Source: Comamonadaceae bacterium ALPHA2B (GTDB taxonomy: Bacteria > Pseudomonadota > Gammaproteobacteria > Burkholderiales > Burkholderiaceae_C). From it: 64,000 nt of DNA. Positions 23,789 to 32,235 of this stretch are shown here, in pieces. How positions within the stretch are numbered: the stretch's first letter is position 1; each line of letters opens with the position of its first letter. The translations under genes were made by a program, and so were the position numbers. The stretch spans positions 1 to 64,000 of the forward strand of contig SCOE01000007.1 of assembly GCA_005503065.1 (NCBI GenBank), given 5' to 3'. The notes under the pieces are model-generated. The model did not search any database and had not been told where the DNA came from. It saw only the letters and a program-made list of their open reading frames with translations.

Positions 23789-24576
23789 CGCGCTTCGTGC
23801 AGGCCGGCGAGGTGCGGATCGCCTTCGACATCGAGGGCGAGGGTGATCCGCTGCTCCTGATCCATGGGGCCGAAGCCTCGCGGCAGATGTTCGCCGCGCT
23901 GGTGCCGCAGCTCGCACCCCATTTCACCGTGATCGCCTACGACCAGCGCGACTGCGGCGAGACGGAGGCGCCCGAGCATCCTTGCACCCTCGCCGACCTG
24001 GCTCGCGACGCGCAGCAGCTCATCCAGGTGCTGGGTTTCCGGCGCGCCCACGTGTTCGGCTCGTCCTTCGGCGGCCGGGTGGCGCAGGCGCTCGCGGTGC
24101 TGCATCCGCGTTCGGTCGACCACCTGGTGCTCGGCAGCACCTGGCCGCTGCCGCGGCCCTACGAGGAGCTGTGCCCGGATGCGCGCCGGCTGGCCGAGCT
24201 GCGCGCCGCCCTGCCGGCCACGGCCGAGGAGCTGGCGACCTGGTTCTTCCCGGAAGACTTCCTGCGCACGCGACCTGACCTGCGCCGCCTGTTCGCCGCC
24301 GCGCGGCCCGCCTCGGCACGCTCGGTGCGCCGCGGCGAGACGGTGCGCACCACGCTCGAGCGCGGCGTGGCCGACATCGTCGCACCCACGCTGGTCTTGG
24401 CCGGCGAACTCGACCGCGTCGTGCCGCCCAGCGTCACCCTGTCGATGGCCGGGCGCATCCGCAGCGCCGACGCGGTGCTGCTGCCCGGCGTCGGCCATGT
24501 CACCGCGCTGCAGGTGCCGCAGGTGCTGGCGCAGCACATCCTCCGTTTCCTCCGGCCCGAAGGAGCCAAGCCATGA
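23785..24576 (+). CDS. Alpha/beta hydrolase
   Basis: 263 residues. Oxyanion motif LLIHGAE, nucleophile Ser94 in FGSSFGGRVA, acid in LAGELDRVVPP and His in LPGVGHVTAL. Similar in layout to meta-cleavage-product hydrolases and 3-oxoadipate enol-lactonases. Its 4-base overlaps with the VOC gene upstream and the ATPase gene downstream tie it to the operon. Confidence 0.9.
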   Translation: MTRFVQAGEVRIAFDIEGEGDPLLLIHGAEASRQMFAALVPQLAPHFTVIAYDQRDCGETEAPEHPCTLADLARDAQQLIQVLGFRRAHVFGSSFGGRVAQALAVLHPRSVDHLVLGSTWPLPRPYEELCPDARRLAELRAALPATAEELATWFFPEDFLRTRPDLRRLFAAARPASARSVRRGETVRTTLERGVADIVAPTLVLAGELDRVVPPSVTLSMAGRIRSADAVLLPGVGHVTALQVPQVLAQHILRFLRPEGAKP

Positions 24577-25373
24577 GCACGAACCCCGAGCGCGCGCGCG
24601 GGCGCACCGACTACATCCGCATCGACGGCCTGTCCAAGCACTTCGGCGACGGCGGCGAGGGCGTGCTGGCGCTCAAGGACATCGACTGCACCATCGAGCA
24701 GGGCAGCTTCGTGACCATCGTGGGCCCGAGCGGCTGCGGCAAGAGCACCCTGCTGCGCATCCTGGCCGGCCTGCTCGACTACGACATCGGCCGGGTCACG
24801 CTCGACGGCCAGCCCATCCGCGGCACGCGGCGCGACGTCGGCGTGGTGTTCCAGAGCTCGATCCTGCTGCCCTGGCGCACCATCCTGGAGAACGTGATGC
24901 TGCCTGCCGAAGTGCTGGGCATCCCGGCGAAGCAGGCCCGCGAGCGTGCGATGCAACTGCTGGCCATGGTGCGGCTGGAGGGCTTCGAGCACAAGCTGCC
25001 GCGCCAGCTCAGCGGCGGCATGCAGCAGCGTGCCTCCATCGCGCGGGCGCTGCTGCACGACCCCAAGATCCTGCTGATGGACGAGCCCTTCGGCGCGCTC
25101 GACGCCATGACGCGCGAACGCATGAACCTCGAGCTGCAGCGCATCTGGATGGAGAGCGGCAAGACGGTGGTGCTCATCACCCACTCCATTCCCGAGGCCG
25201 TGTTCCTCGGCGACCGGGTGTTCGTGATGTCGCCGCGCCCCGGCACGCTGGAGCGGGTGCTGACCATCGACCTGCCGCGCCCCCGTGCCATGGACGTGAT
25301 GTCGCACCCGGCCTTCGCCGCGGCGTCCGCCTCCATCCGCGAACGTTTCTCCCACGCCGCCTCCTTCGACTGA
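24573..25373 (+). CDS. ABC transporter ATP-binding protein (TauB/SsuB-like)
   Basis: 266 residues. Walker A GPSGCGKST (51-59), Q-loop VVFQSSILLPWRT, signature LSGGMQQRASIARAL, Walker [13 protein letters not shown] and the switch His in VLITHSIPEA. The LPWRT after the Q-loop and [11 protein letters not shown] are typical of nitrate/taurine/sulfonate importers. Energises the adjacent permease; overlaps the hydrolase by 4 bases. Confidence 0.95.
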   Translation: MSTNPERARGRTDYIRIDGLSKHFGDGGEGVLALKDIDCTIEQGSFVTIVGPSGCGKSTLLRILAGLLDYDIGRVTLDGQPIRGTRRDVGVVFQSSILLPWRTILENVMLPAEVLGIPAKQARERAMQLLAMVRLEGFEHKLPRQLSGGMQQRASIARALLHDPKILLMDEPFGALDAMTRERMNLELQRIWMESGKTVVLITHSIPEAVFLGDRVFVMSPRPGTLERVLTIDLPRPRAMDVMSHPAFAAASASIRERFSHAASFD

Positions 25374-25386
25374 CCGAGGAACTGCC

Positions 25387-26280
25387 ATGAGCATTGCCAT
25401 GCTGACATCGAACGACGCCGCCGAGCCCGCGGCCGCGCCCGTCGCCGTTTCGCCCCGTCCCGCCCCGCGCGTGCGGCGATCGCATCCTTTCGCCTCCACG
25501 CGCGTGCAGTCGATGCTGCTGCTCGTCGCGCTGCTGGGCGCGTGGGAGGGGGCCGTGCGCCTGTTCAAGGTGCCCACGCACCTGGTGCCGCCCGTGAGCG
25601 ACATCGCCGTCGCCCTCTGGCGGGGGCTGGCCACCAGCCCGTGGGCGAAGGACGGCTTCTGGTACCACGGCGGCGTGACCGTGGCCGAGATCCTCCTGGG
25701 CTTCCTCATCGGCAGCGGCGTCGGCCTGGCCATCGGCATCGTGGTGTCGCAGATGCCCAGGCTGGAGGCGCTGCTCGAGCCCTACGTGGCAGCGCTGCAG
25801 AGCGTGCCCAAGGTGGCCATCGCGCCGATCATCGTGGTGTGGCTGGGCTTCGGCATCGGTTCCAAGGTGATGATCATCTGCCTGCTCACCTTCTTCCCGG
25901 TGCTGGTGACGAGCATTGCCGGCTTCAAGGCCGTGGATGCCGACCGCATCGACCTGCTGCGCTCCCTGTCCGCCACGCGCTGGCAGATCTTCCGCAAGGC
26001 CAAGTTCCCCAGTGCGCTGCCCTATGTCTTCGCAGGGCTCAACATGGCGGCCGCCTTCAGCGTGGTGGGCGCGGTGGTGGGCGAATTCGTCGGCGCGCAG
26101 GCCGGGCTGGGCGTGCTCATCCTGCAGATGGAAGCCCAGGCCGACACCGGCGGCAGCTTCGCGGTCTGCGTGGTGCTGTCGGTCATCGGCATCGTGATGA
26201 CCGACGTGCTGCGCCGCATCCAGCGCCGCGTGCTGCACTGGATGCCGGCCGACAGCTCGCAGCGCACGGTCAGCGTCTGA
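25387..26280 (+). CDS. ABC transporter permease (TauC/SsuC-like)
   Basis: 297 residues with a hydrophilic Ala/Pro-rich N-terminal tail of about 40 residues, then six membrane segments. The cytoplasmic EAA-type loop reads DLLRSLSATRWQIFRKAKFPSALPYVFAGL, which couples to the ATPase. Inner-membrane subunit, 13 bases after the ATPase gene. Substrate is set by the receptor encoded next. Confidence 0.93.
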   Translation: MSIAMLTSNDAAEPAAAPVAVSPRPAPRVRRSHPFASTRVQSMLLLVALLGAWEGAVRLFKVPTHLVPPVSDIAVALWRGLATSPWAKDGFWYHGGVTVAEILLGFLIGSGVGLAIGIVVSQMPRLEALLEPYVAALQSVPKVAIAPIIVVWLGFGIGSKVMIICLLTFFPVLVTSIAGFKAVDADRIDLLRSLSATRWQIFRKAKFPSALPYVFAGLNMAAAFSVVGAVVGEFVGAQAGLGVLILQMEAQADTGGSFAVCVVLSVIGIVMTDVLRRIQRRVLHWMPADSSQRTVSV

Positions 26281-26333
26281 CGCACCGCACCTCCTTGTCG
26301 TGATTCGCAACTTGCTTCCTGAAGGACCCCATC

Positions 26334-27431
26334 ATGTTGAATCGTCGTGACTTCGGATTCGGCCTGGGTGCACTGGGGCTGGCCGCCGGCCTGCCCGCAC
26401 TGGCCCAGAACGTGCGCGTGATGCGGCTGGCGAACACCGCCGCCGTCAACGACCCGCAGCAGTGCTTCGTCACCGCCGGGCAGCACCCGCGGCTCAACTT
26501 CTACAAGCCCAACGGGGTGGATCCCGAGTACGTGAACATGTCCAGCATGACCCAGGCCCTGCAGAGCCTGCGCGCCGGCCACGTGGAGTTCGGTCCGGCC
26601 GTGCCCGGCCTGCTGCTGCCGGCCATGGCCAAGGACCCGTCGCTCGACCTGGTCAGCGTGTACAAGTGGCTGCCGCGCAATGCCAACGTCATCGTGGTCA
26701 AGCCCGACAGCCCGATCAAGTCGGCGGCCGACCTGGCCGGCAAGCGCATCGGCGTGCGCAGCCAGGGCGACACCGGCATCGTGCTCACCCGCACCATGCT
26801 GGCCGAACTGGGCCTGAAGGATGACAAGTGCGAGTACATCGCCATCGGCGACGGTGCGCCGGCCGGCGCGGCCATCGACAACGACCGCGTGGACGCGATG
26901 GTCGCCTTCGACACGGCGACCGCGCGCATCGAGCTGGTCGGCACCAAGCTGCGCTACGTGCCGCTCACGCCGAAGTTCGCGCAACTGGGCTCGGGCTGGC
27001 TGTGCGTGCCGCGCAAGCTGCTCAAGGAAGAGCGCAAGGCCGTGGTGGCGCTGTTCCAGGGCATCGCCAAGTCGACGATCTTCTCCAACGCCAACCTCGA
27101 TGCGGCCATCGACCTGCACTGGGCCGTGTACCCCGAGAGCAAGCCCAAGGGCCGCAGCCTGGACGAGGCGCGCAAGGAGCTGAACTTCATCCTCAAGGAC
27201 CGCAAGAACAGCTGGATGCGGCGGCCCGACGACCCGGACCAGCGCATGGGCGCGTCCTCCCTGGCGGAGTGGAAGTCCAACATCGAGATCGCCGCCGAGA
27301 GCAGCAAGAACCCGAAGCTCGCCGACGAGCTGGGCGACCCGAACCGCCTGTTCACCAACGAGCTGATCGACGACATCAATGCCTTCGACAAGCAGGCGGT
27401 GATCGACATGGCCCGGTCGTTCAAGCTCTAG
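26334..27431 (+). CDS. ABC transporter substrate-binding protein (NMT1/TauA-like)
   Basis: 365 residues with a signal peptide ending GLPALAQN and a paired Arg (MLNRRDFGFG), so possibly Tat-exported. NMT1/SsuA-like layout: VNMSSMTQALQSLRAGHVEF, SAADLAGKRIGVRSQGDTG and RVDAMVAFDTATARIELVG. It probably binds the aromatic or heterocyclic acid degraded by the surrounding enzymes (inference from operon). Longer than SsuA (about 320), with a charged C-terminal part. Confidence 0.9.
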   Translation: MLNRRDFGFGLGALGLAAGLPALAQNVRVMRLANTAAVNDPQQCFVTAGQHPRLNFYKPNGVDPEYVNMSSMTQALQSLRAGHVEFGPAVPGLLLPAMAKDPSLDLVSVYKWLPRNANVIVVKPDSPIKSAADLAGKRIGVRSQGDTGIVLTRTMLAELGLKDDKCEYIAIGDGAPAGAAIDNDRVDAMVAFDTATARIELVGTKLRYVPLTPKFAQLGSGWLCVPRKLLKEERKAVVALFQGIAKSTIFSNANLDAAIDLHWAVYPESKPKGRSLDEARKELNFILKDRKNSWMRRPDDPDQRMGASSLAEWKSNIEIAAESSKNPKLADELGDPNRLFTNELIDDINAFDKQAVIDMARSFKL

Positions 27432-27450
27432 TCGCCCGAGGAGCCCGATC

Positions 27451-28569
27451 ATGGACGTTCTCGTTTCCGGTGCCAGCATGGCGGGCCTCTCGGCCGCCTA
27501 CTGGTTCGCGCGGCTGGGCCATCGCGTTTGCGTGGTCGAGCGCGCCGAGGGCCTGCGCCCCGGCGGCGCACCCATCGACGTGCGCGGCAAGGCGCTCGGC
27601 ACGGCGCAGCGCATGGGCATCCTCGGCACCATCCAGGCCCAGAAAGTGAGCCTGATCGAGCCCGGCCCGGTGCTCGACGGTGCCGGGCGGCAGGTCGCCA
27701 CGCTCGATCTGCGCTGGTTCGCCAACGAGACCGACGAGGACGTCGAGATCGCGCGCGACCGGCTCAACCGCATCCTGCTCGAGGCCATTCCCGAGGGGGT
27801 CGAGTTCCGCTTCAAGGCGTCGATCGCGTCGCTCGCCGACGGCCCGCAGGGGGTGGACGTCACGTTCAGCGACGGCGGCCAGGAGCGCTACGACCTCGTG
27901 GTGGGCGCCGACGGCCTGCATTCCAACGTGCGCAAGCTCGCCTTCGGTCCCGAGAAGGACTACGTGCGGCACTTCGGCCACTACGTGGCGCTGGTCGACC
28001 TGCCTTCCGATCGGGACTGGCAGCGCGCGATGCTCAACGTGCCCGGCCTCACGATCGCGGTGCGCGACGCGGGCGACGGCCCGCAGGCCATGATGCTCGC
28101 GGCCAGCCCCCCGATCGACTACGACTGGCGCGACGCCGATGCGCAGCGGCGCCTCATTGCGCAGTTCCTGTCGCGCGTCGATGCCTGGCAGGTGCCAGCC
28201 CTGCGCGCGGCCTTCGCCGACCCGGCCGCCCGTGGCTTCTATTTCGATTCGGTGAGCCAGACCCACATGCCGGGCTGGACGCGCGGCAACGTCGCGGTCA
28301 TCGGCGATGCCGGCCATTGCGCGGCGCTGCTCTCGGGCATGGGCACCACGCTGGCCATGGTGTCGGCCGAACTGCTCGCGACCACGTGGACCGCGCACGG
28401 TGGCGACATGGCCGCCGCATCGCCGGCCTACCACGCGCAGCTGCGTCCCTACGTCGACCAATGCCAGGCCTTCGCCCACGAAGGGGCGCCGATCATGGTG
28501 CCGCCCACGCAGGAGGCGCTGGACCGGCGCAATGCGGAGTTCCGGGCCTATGCGGCCCGGTACGCCTAG
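27451..28569 (+). CDS. FAD-dependent monooxygenase (PHBH fold)
   Basis: 372 residues. N-terminal Rossmann segment VLVSGASMAGLSAAYWFARLG (first Gly of the usual GxGxxG is followed by Ala-Ser-Met), middle DLVVGADGLHSNVRK (the DG motif) and the GD motif NVAVIGDAGHCAALLSGMG. Class A flavoprotein hydroxylases insert oxygen into aromatic rings using NAD(P)H. The Gly-Ala-Pro-rich PIDVRGKALG region is common in the tetracycline-hydroxylase-like subset. Last but one gene of the operon. Confidence 0.9.
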   Translation: MDVLVSGASMAGLSAAYWFARLGHRVCVVERAEGLRPGGAPIDVRGKALGTAQRMGILGTIQAQKVSLIEPGPVLDGAGRQVATLDLRWFANETDEDVEIARDRLNRILLEAIPEGVEFRFKASIASLADGPQGVDVTFSDGGQERYDLVVGADGLHSNVRKLAFGPEKDYVRHFGHYVALVDLPSDRDWQRAMLNVPGLTIAVRDAGDGPQAMMLAASPPIDYDWRDADAQRRLIAQFLSRVDAWQVPALRAAFADPAARGFYFDSVSQTHMPGWTRGNVAVIGDAGHCAALLSGMGTTLAMVSAELLATTWTAHGGDMAAASPAYHAQLRPYVDQCQAFAHEGAPIMVPPTQEALDRRNAEFRAYAARYA

Positions 28570-28618
28570 CGGCGCCCGGCACGCGGGGCGCCGGGCGCGT
28601 CCTCGTCACAATGCCCGA

Positions 28619-29338
28619 ATGACCCAAGCACCGCTGCTCACTGCTGTGGACCACGGCGTGATGACGCTCACGCTCCACCGTCCCGACAAGCTCAACGCCA
28701 TCGACAACGCGCTGGCCGAGGCATTGCTCGAAGCGATCGAAGCGGCCGGGTGCGACGACGCTGTTCGCGCGGTGCGCGTGCGCGGCGAGGGCCGCGCCTT
28801 CTGCGCCGGCCGCGACGTGGGCGCACCGCCCACCGAACGCGACCTGGTGCTCGTGCAGGCGGTGGCTTCTGCCCTGGTGCGCCTGGACAAGCCGGTGCTC
28901 TTCGCCGTCCACGGCTGGACGCTGGGTGCGGGGCTGGAATGGATGCTCGACGCCGACATCGTCATCGCGGCGAGCGACGCGCGCTTCCGGCTGCCGGAGG
29001 CCTCGCTCGGCGTGTTCGTCACCGGCGGCCTCAGCGCCACGCTGGCCGCCTGCGCCGGTGTGGCCCGCGCGAAGGCCCTGACGCTGCTGGGCGAAACGTT
29101 CGGCGCCGACGAGGCCCGGGCCTGGGGCCTGGTGTGGCGCGTGGTGGCGCCCGGGGAACTGGATGTCGCGTCGATGCAGATGGCGCGCCAGCTGGCGGCG
29201 CTGGCGCCGGCGGTGGCGCGCCAGTTCAAGCGCGTCTTCCACGAGGTCGGGCTGGCGAACTTCGATGCCGCCATCGCACGGGAGAACGCTGCGCACGCAG
29301 CCCTTGCCGCCGCCGGCGCAGCCGCGGACAGCCGCTGA
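28619..29338 (+). CDS. Enoyl-CoA hydratase family protein
   Basis: 239 residues from MTQAPLLTAVDHG. Crotonase marks: MTLTLHRPDKLNAIDNALAE, GRAFCAGRDVG (oxyanion) and FAVHGWTLGAGLEWMLDADI, then FRLPEASLGVFVTGGLSA with Glu at the catalytic position region. The short form (about 240 rather than 260) is common. An isolated start 49 bases after the monooxygenase; a TCACAAT box at 28606 might give it its own promoter. Confidence 0.87.
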   Translation: MTQAPLLTAVDHGVMTLTLHRPDKLNAIDNALAEALLEAIEAAGCDDAVRAVRVRGEGRAFCAGRDVGAPPTERDLVLVQAVASALVRLDKPVLFAVHGWTLGAGLEWMLDADIVIAASDARFRLPEASLGVFVTGGLSATLAACAGVARAKALTLLGETFGADEARAWGLVWRVVAPGELDVASMQMARQLAALAPAVARQFKRVFHEVGLANFDAAIARENAAHAALAAAGAAADSR

Positions 29339-29362
29339 GCGCCGCGCCTCGCGCAGGGGCGG

Positions 29363-30211
29363 TCAGTAGGTGTAGACGCCCCGGCCGGTCTTGCGGCCGA
29401 GCTGGCCGGCGGCCACCATCTCCTTGAGCAGCGGGCAGGGACGGTACTTGGAGTCGCCGAACTCCTCCAGGTACACCTCCATCACGGCCAGGCACACGTC
29501 CAGCCCGATCATGTCGGCCAGCGCCAGCGGGCCGATGGGCTGGTTGCAGCCGAGCTTCATGCCGGCGTCGATGTCCTCGGCCGTGGCCAGGCCCTCGGCC
29601 AGCACGAAGAAGGCCTCGTTGATCATCGGCACCAGGATGCGGTTGACGACGAAGCCCGGCGCGTTCTTCACCGTGATGGGCGACTTGCCCAGCTTCAGCG
29701 CCAGCGCCTTGACGGCGTCGTGCGTGGCGTCGCTGGTGAGGTAGCCGCGGATCAGCTCCACCAGCGCCATCATCGGCACCGGGTTGAAGAAGTGCATGCC
29801 GATGAAGCGGTCGGGCCGCTGGGTGTCGGCGGCCAGCTGGGTGATCGAGATCGACGAGGTGTTCGACGCGATGATGACCTCGGGCGCGAGCAGTGCGTCG
29901 ACCTGCCGCAGGATCTTGGTCTTGAGCCCGTGGTTCTCGGTCGCGGCCTCGATCACGAGCTGCGCGGCCTTGAGGTCGTCGTAGTTCGTCGAGCCCTGGA
30001 CCAGCTTCAGCGCGTCGGCCTTCTGGGCTTCGGTGAGCTTCTCCTTCTTGATCAGGCGGTCGAGGCTGCCCGAGATGGTGGCGACGCCCTTGTCGACGGC
30101 CGGCTGGGCGATGTCGACCATCACCACGCGGATGCCCGAGACGGCGCAGGCCTGCGCGATGCCGTTGCCCATGGTGCCGGCGCCGATGATGCCGACGGTC
30201 TGGATGTCCAT
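29363..30211 (-). CDS. 3-hydroxybutyryl-CoA dehydrogenase
   Basis: 282 residues. NAD-binding GIIGAGTMGNGIAQA (residues 8-22), catalytic-His region RFIGMHFFNPVPMMALVELI, conserved NTSSISIT and APGFVVNRILVPMINEA, and C-terminal LGRKTGRGVYTY. Full length for FadB2/Hbd/PaaH-type enzymes, which oxidise (S)-3-hydroxyacyl-CoA in the cytosol. Stands alone, convergent with the crotonase gene. Confidence 0.95.
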   Translation of the reverse strand: MDIQTVGIIGAGTMGNGIAQACAVSGIRVVMVDIAQPAVDKGVATISGSLDRLIKKEKLTEAQKADALKLVQGSTNYDDLKAAQLVIEAATENHGLKTKILRQVDALLAPEVIIASNTSSISITQLAADTQRPDRFIGMHFFNPVPMMALVELIRGYLTSDATHDAVKALALKLGKSPITVKNAPGFVVNRILVPMINEAFFVLAEGLATAEDIDAGMKLGCNQPIGPLALADMIGLDVCLAVMEVYLEEFGDSKYRPCPLLKEMVAAGQLGRKTGRGVYTY

Positions 30212-30299
30212 TGAAATGCTCCTGGAAGAAGTGGGGAAGAACGCAATGGACGAATGCTAACGGCCGCGCCTCGCGGCGGGCCGTCCCCAGGTCAACAAT

Positions 30300-31961
30300 T
30301 CAGCGCGCCGGCCGGATGCGGTAGATCGCGTTGTTCAGGTCGGCCGACACGTACACGCTGCCGTCCGGCCCCACGGCCACGCCGGTGGGCACGTAGGGCG
30401 GCGGCAGGCCGGGGCCGGCAGCCAGGCCGATGGGCAGGTTCTCGGCCACGGTGCGTTGGCTGCCGTTGGCGGGGTCGATCTCCACCAGCCGCCTGGCCGC
30501 CGATTCCGCCACGATGAAGCTGCCCCACGGCGTCTGCGCCAGGCCCTCGGGCATCGCCAGGCCTTGGGCCACGGCCACCGGTGCGCCACCCGCGGACGGC
30601 GACAGGGGCACGCGCAGCAGCCGGCCGGCGGCCTCGGTGACGTACACCGCGCCGTCGGCTCCCAGCACCATCTGCACTGGCCCCTGGATGCCGCTGGCCA
30701 GCACCTGCCGCGTCGCGAACTTGTCGCCGCTGGCGCGGGTGATGCTGCCGGTGGCGATCTCGGCGACGAGCACGCTGCCGTCCTCCAGCGGGATCGCGTC
30801 GTAGGGCGCCTTCAGGCCGTGGATCACCGCCGTGGTCTTGCGCGTGGCGCGGTCCACCAGCTGCACCGTGCCGGTGAACCACGACGACAGCGCGAAGCGC
30901 GTCTTCGACAGGCCCACGGCGAAGGGGTACTCCAGCTCCGGCTCGCGCTGCATGCGGAAGATGTCGCTCACCGCGCCGTTCCTCAGGTCGACCTCGCGGA
31001 AGCCGAACACGTCGGCCACCCAGAGCCGGTCGCCGTCGGCCTTCATGCCCGCCGGTACGGCCACGGCGCCGCCGGTGAGGCGCCGCAGCTCGCCGGTGGC
31101 GGGGTTGAAGGCATCGACGGCGTTGTTGGCCATGTTCGACACGTAGATCGTGCCCTCGGGTGCGATGGCGAGGTTGTCGAGCGAGGGCGTGAGCTGCTTG
31201 GCCACGGTCTTGCGGCCGGTCGCAAGCTCGACGCGCACCAGCTCGCCGGTGCGGGTGTCGACCACCCAGAGGTTGCCCTTGCCGTCGAGGTTGGCGGCGG
31301 CCGGGATCTGGAAGCCGCCGGCGATCACGCTCATGTCGCCATTGGCCGGGTTGATCTTCACCACCTGGCCCTTGAACCACAGCGGCCCGTAGAGCCAGCC
31401 GTCGGGACCGACCTCGAAGCCGTTGAAGCCGCCCATGTCCTTCTTGATCAGGCGCGGCGGCTGCTGGCCCGTGCGGTCGATCTCCCACAGCGCATCGCCC
31501 AGGAAGACCTGCGAGGCGTAGAGCCTGCCGCTCTGGCGGTCGAAGTCGAGCGAGTTCAGCCCGGGCAGGTCCTTCGCCAGAACGCGCATCGGCGCGGTGT
31601 CGCTCTCGCGATAGCGCAGCATGCCCATGAGGTAGTTGGTCCAGGCCAGCTCGCCGCGCGGGCCGACGGCGATGTCGTCGGCCTGGCCCTCGGGGGCGGC
31701 GATGAACACGCGCGCCTGGCCGGTGCGGCGGTCGACCTCCCACATGCTGTTGCCGACGACGGAGCCCGCCAGCAGCCGGCCCTGCCGGTCCACCGCCAGG
31801 CCGTGGACGCCGGCGAAGGCGGACGGCTGCACCAGGGCCTCGGGCGCGGACCAGGCAGCGGGCCGTGTCGGCGGCGCCGTGGTGCAGCCGCCCAGGGCGG
31901 CGAGGAGGGCGGGAACGGCAAGCGCGAACGCGGCCGTGCGGCGGCGCAGTGAGATGGGCAT
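30300..31961 (-). CDS. Beta-propeller (SMP-30/NHL-like) lipoprotein
   Basis: 553 residues from MPISLRRRTAAFA; signal peptide with lipobox LAALGGC, lipidated Cys26. The rest is a chain of about 12 propeller blades with recurring LDGKGNLWVVDTRTGELVRV and VGPDGSVYVSADL type repeats, so probably two six-bladed propellers. SMP-30/strictosidine-synthase-like propellers include lactonases; catalytic metal ligands could not be assigned. Predicted outer-membrane- or inner-membrane-anchored periplasmic protein. A repeat copy lies between it and the divergent AtuA-like gene. Confidence 0.82.
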   Translation of the reverse strand: MPISLRRRTAAFALAVPALLAALGGCTTAPPTRPAAWSAPEALVQPSAFAGVHGLAVDRQGRLLAGSVVGNSMWEVDRRTGQARVFIAAPEGQADDIAVGPRGELAWTNYLMGMLRYRESDTAPMRVLAKDLPGLNSLDFDRQSGRLYASQVFLGDALWEIDRTGQQPPRLIKKDMGGFNGFEVGPDGWLYGPLWFKGQVVKINPANGDMSVIAGGFQIPAAANLDGKGNLWVVDTRTGELVRVELATGRKTVAKQLTPSLDNLAIAPEGTIYVSNMANNAVDAFNPATGELRRLTGGAVAVPAGMKADGDRLWVADVFGFREVDLRNGAVSDIFRMQREPELEYPFAVGLSKTRFALSSWFTGTVQLVDRATRKTTAVIHGLKAPYDAIPLEDGSVLVAEIATGSITRASGDKFATRQVLASGIQGPVQMVLGADGAVYVTEAAGRLLRVPLSPSAGGAPVAVAQGLAMPEGLAQTPWGSFIVAESAARRLVEIDPANGSQRTVAENLPIGLAAGPGLPPPYVPTGVAVGPDGSVYVSADLNNAIYRIRPAR

Positions 31962-32079
31962 GAGAGACGTCTCCGGATGGTTGTTGTGCTGTGTGGCCGT
32001 TGCGGCCCGCGGACCGCAACGGCCAGGCGGAGTCTTCGCAGCCGCCGCCCGCCGCGCAGTCACGCAGGGGACAAATTCT

Positions 32080-32143
32080 TGAAACAAATCGGCTTGCAGC
32101 GCCCGCGCCGCCTGCGCAAGCAGCTATGAAAACCATAGCAAAC
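32080..32143 (-). repeat. Dispersed GATAGC repeat, copy R3 (intergenic)
   Basis: Minus strand: TTGCTATGGTTTTCATAGC hairpin (GCTATG/CATAGC), CTGC, then 15 bases after ATAGCTGC to GGGCGCT, then GCAAGCCGATTTG. Between the divergent propeller-lipoprotein and AtuA-like genes. Confidence 0.8.
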
Positions 32144-32235
32144 GGCATCAATCCCGGGCAGCAGCCAGTTGGCGCAAGCCGCGCCGGCGGGGCGCTGCGT
32201 ACGCTCCGCCGCAGCCCGCCACCGCACCGCCGCCC

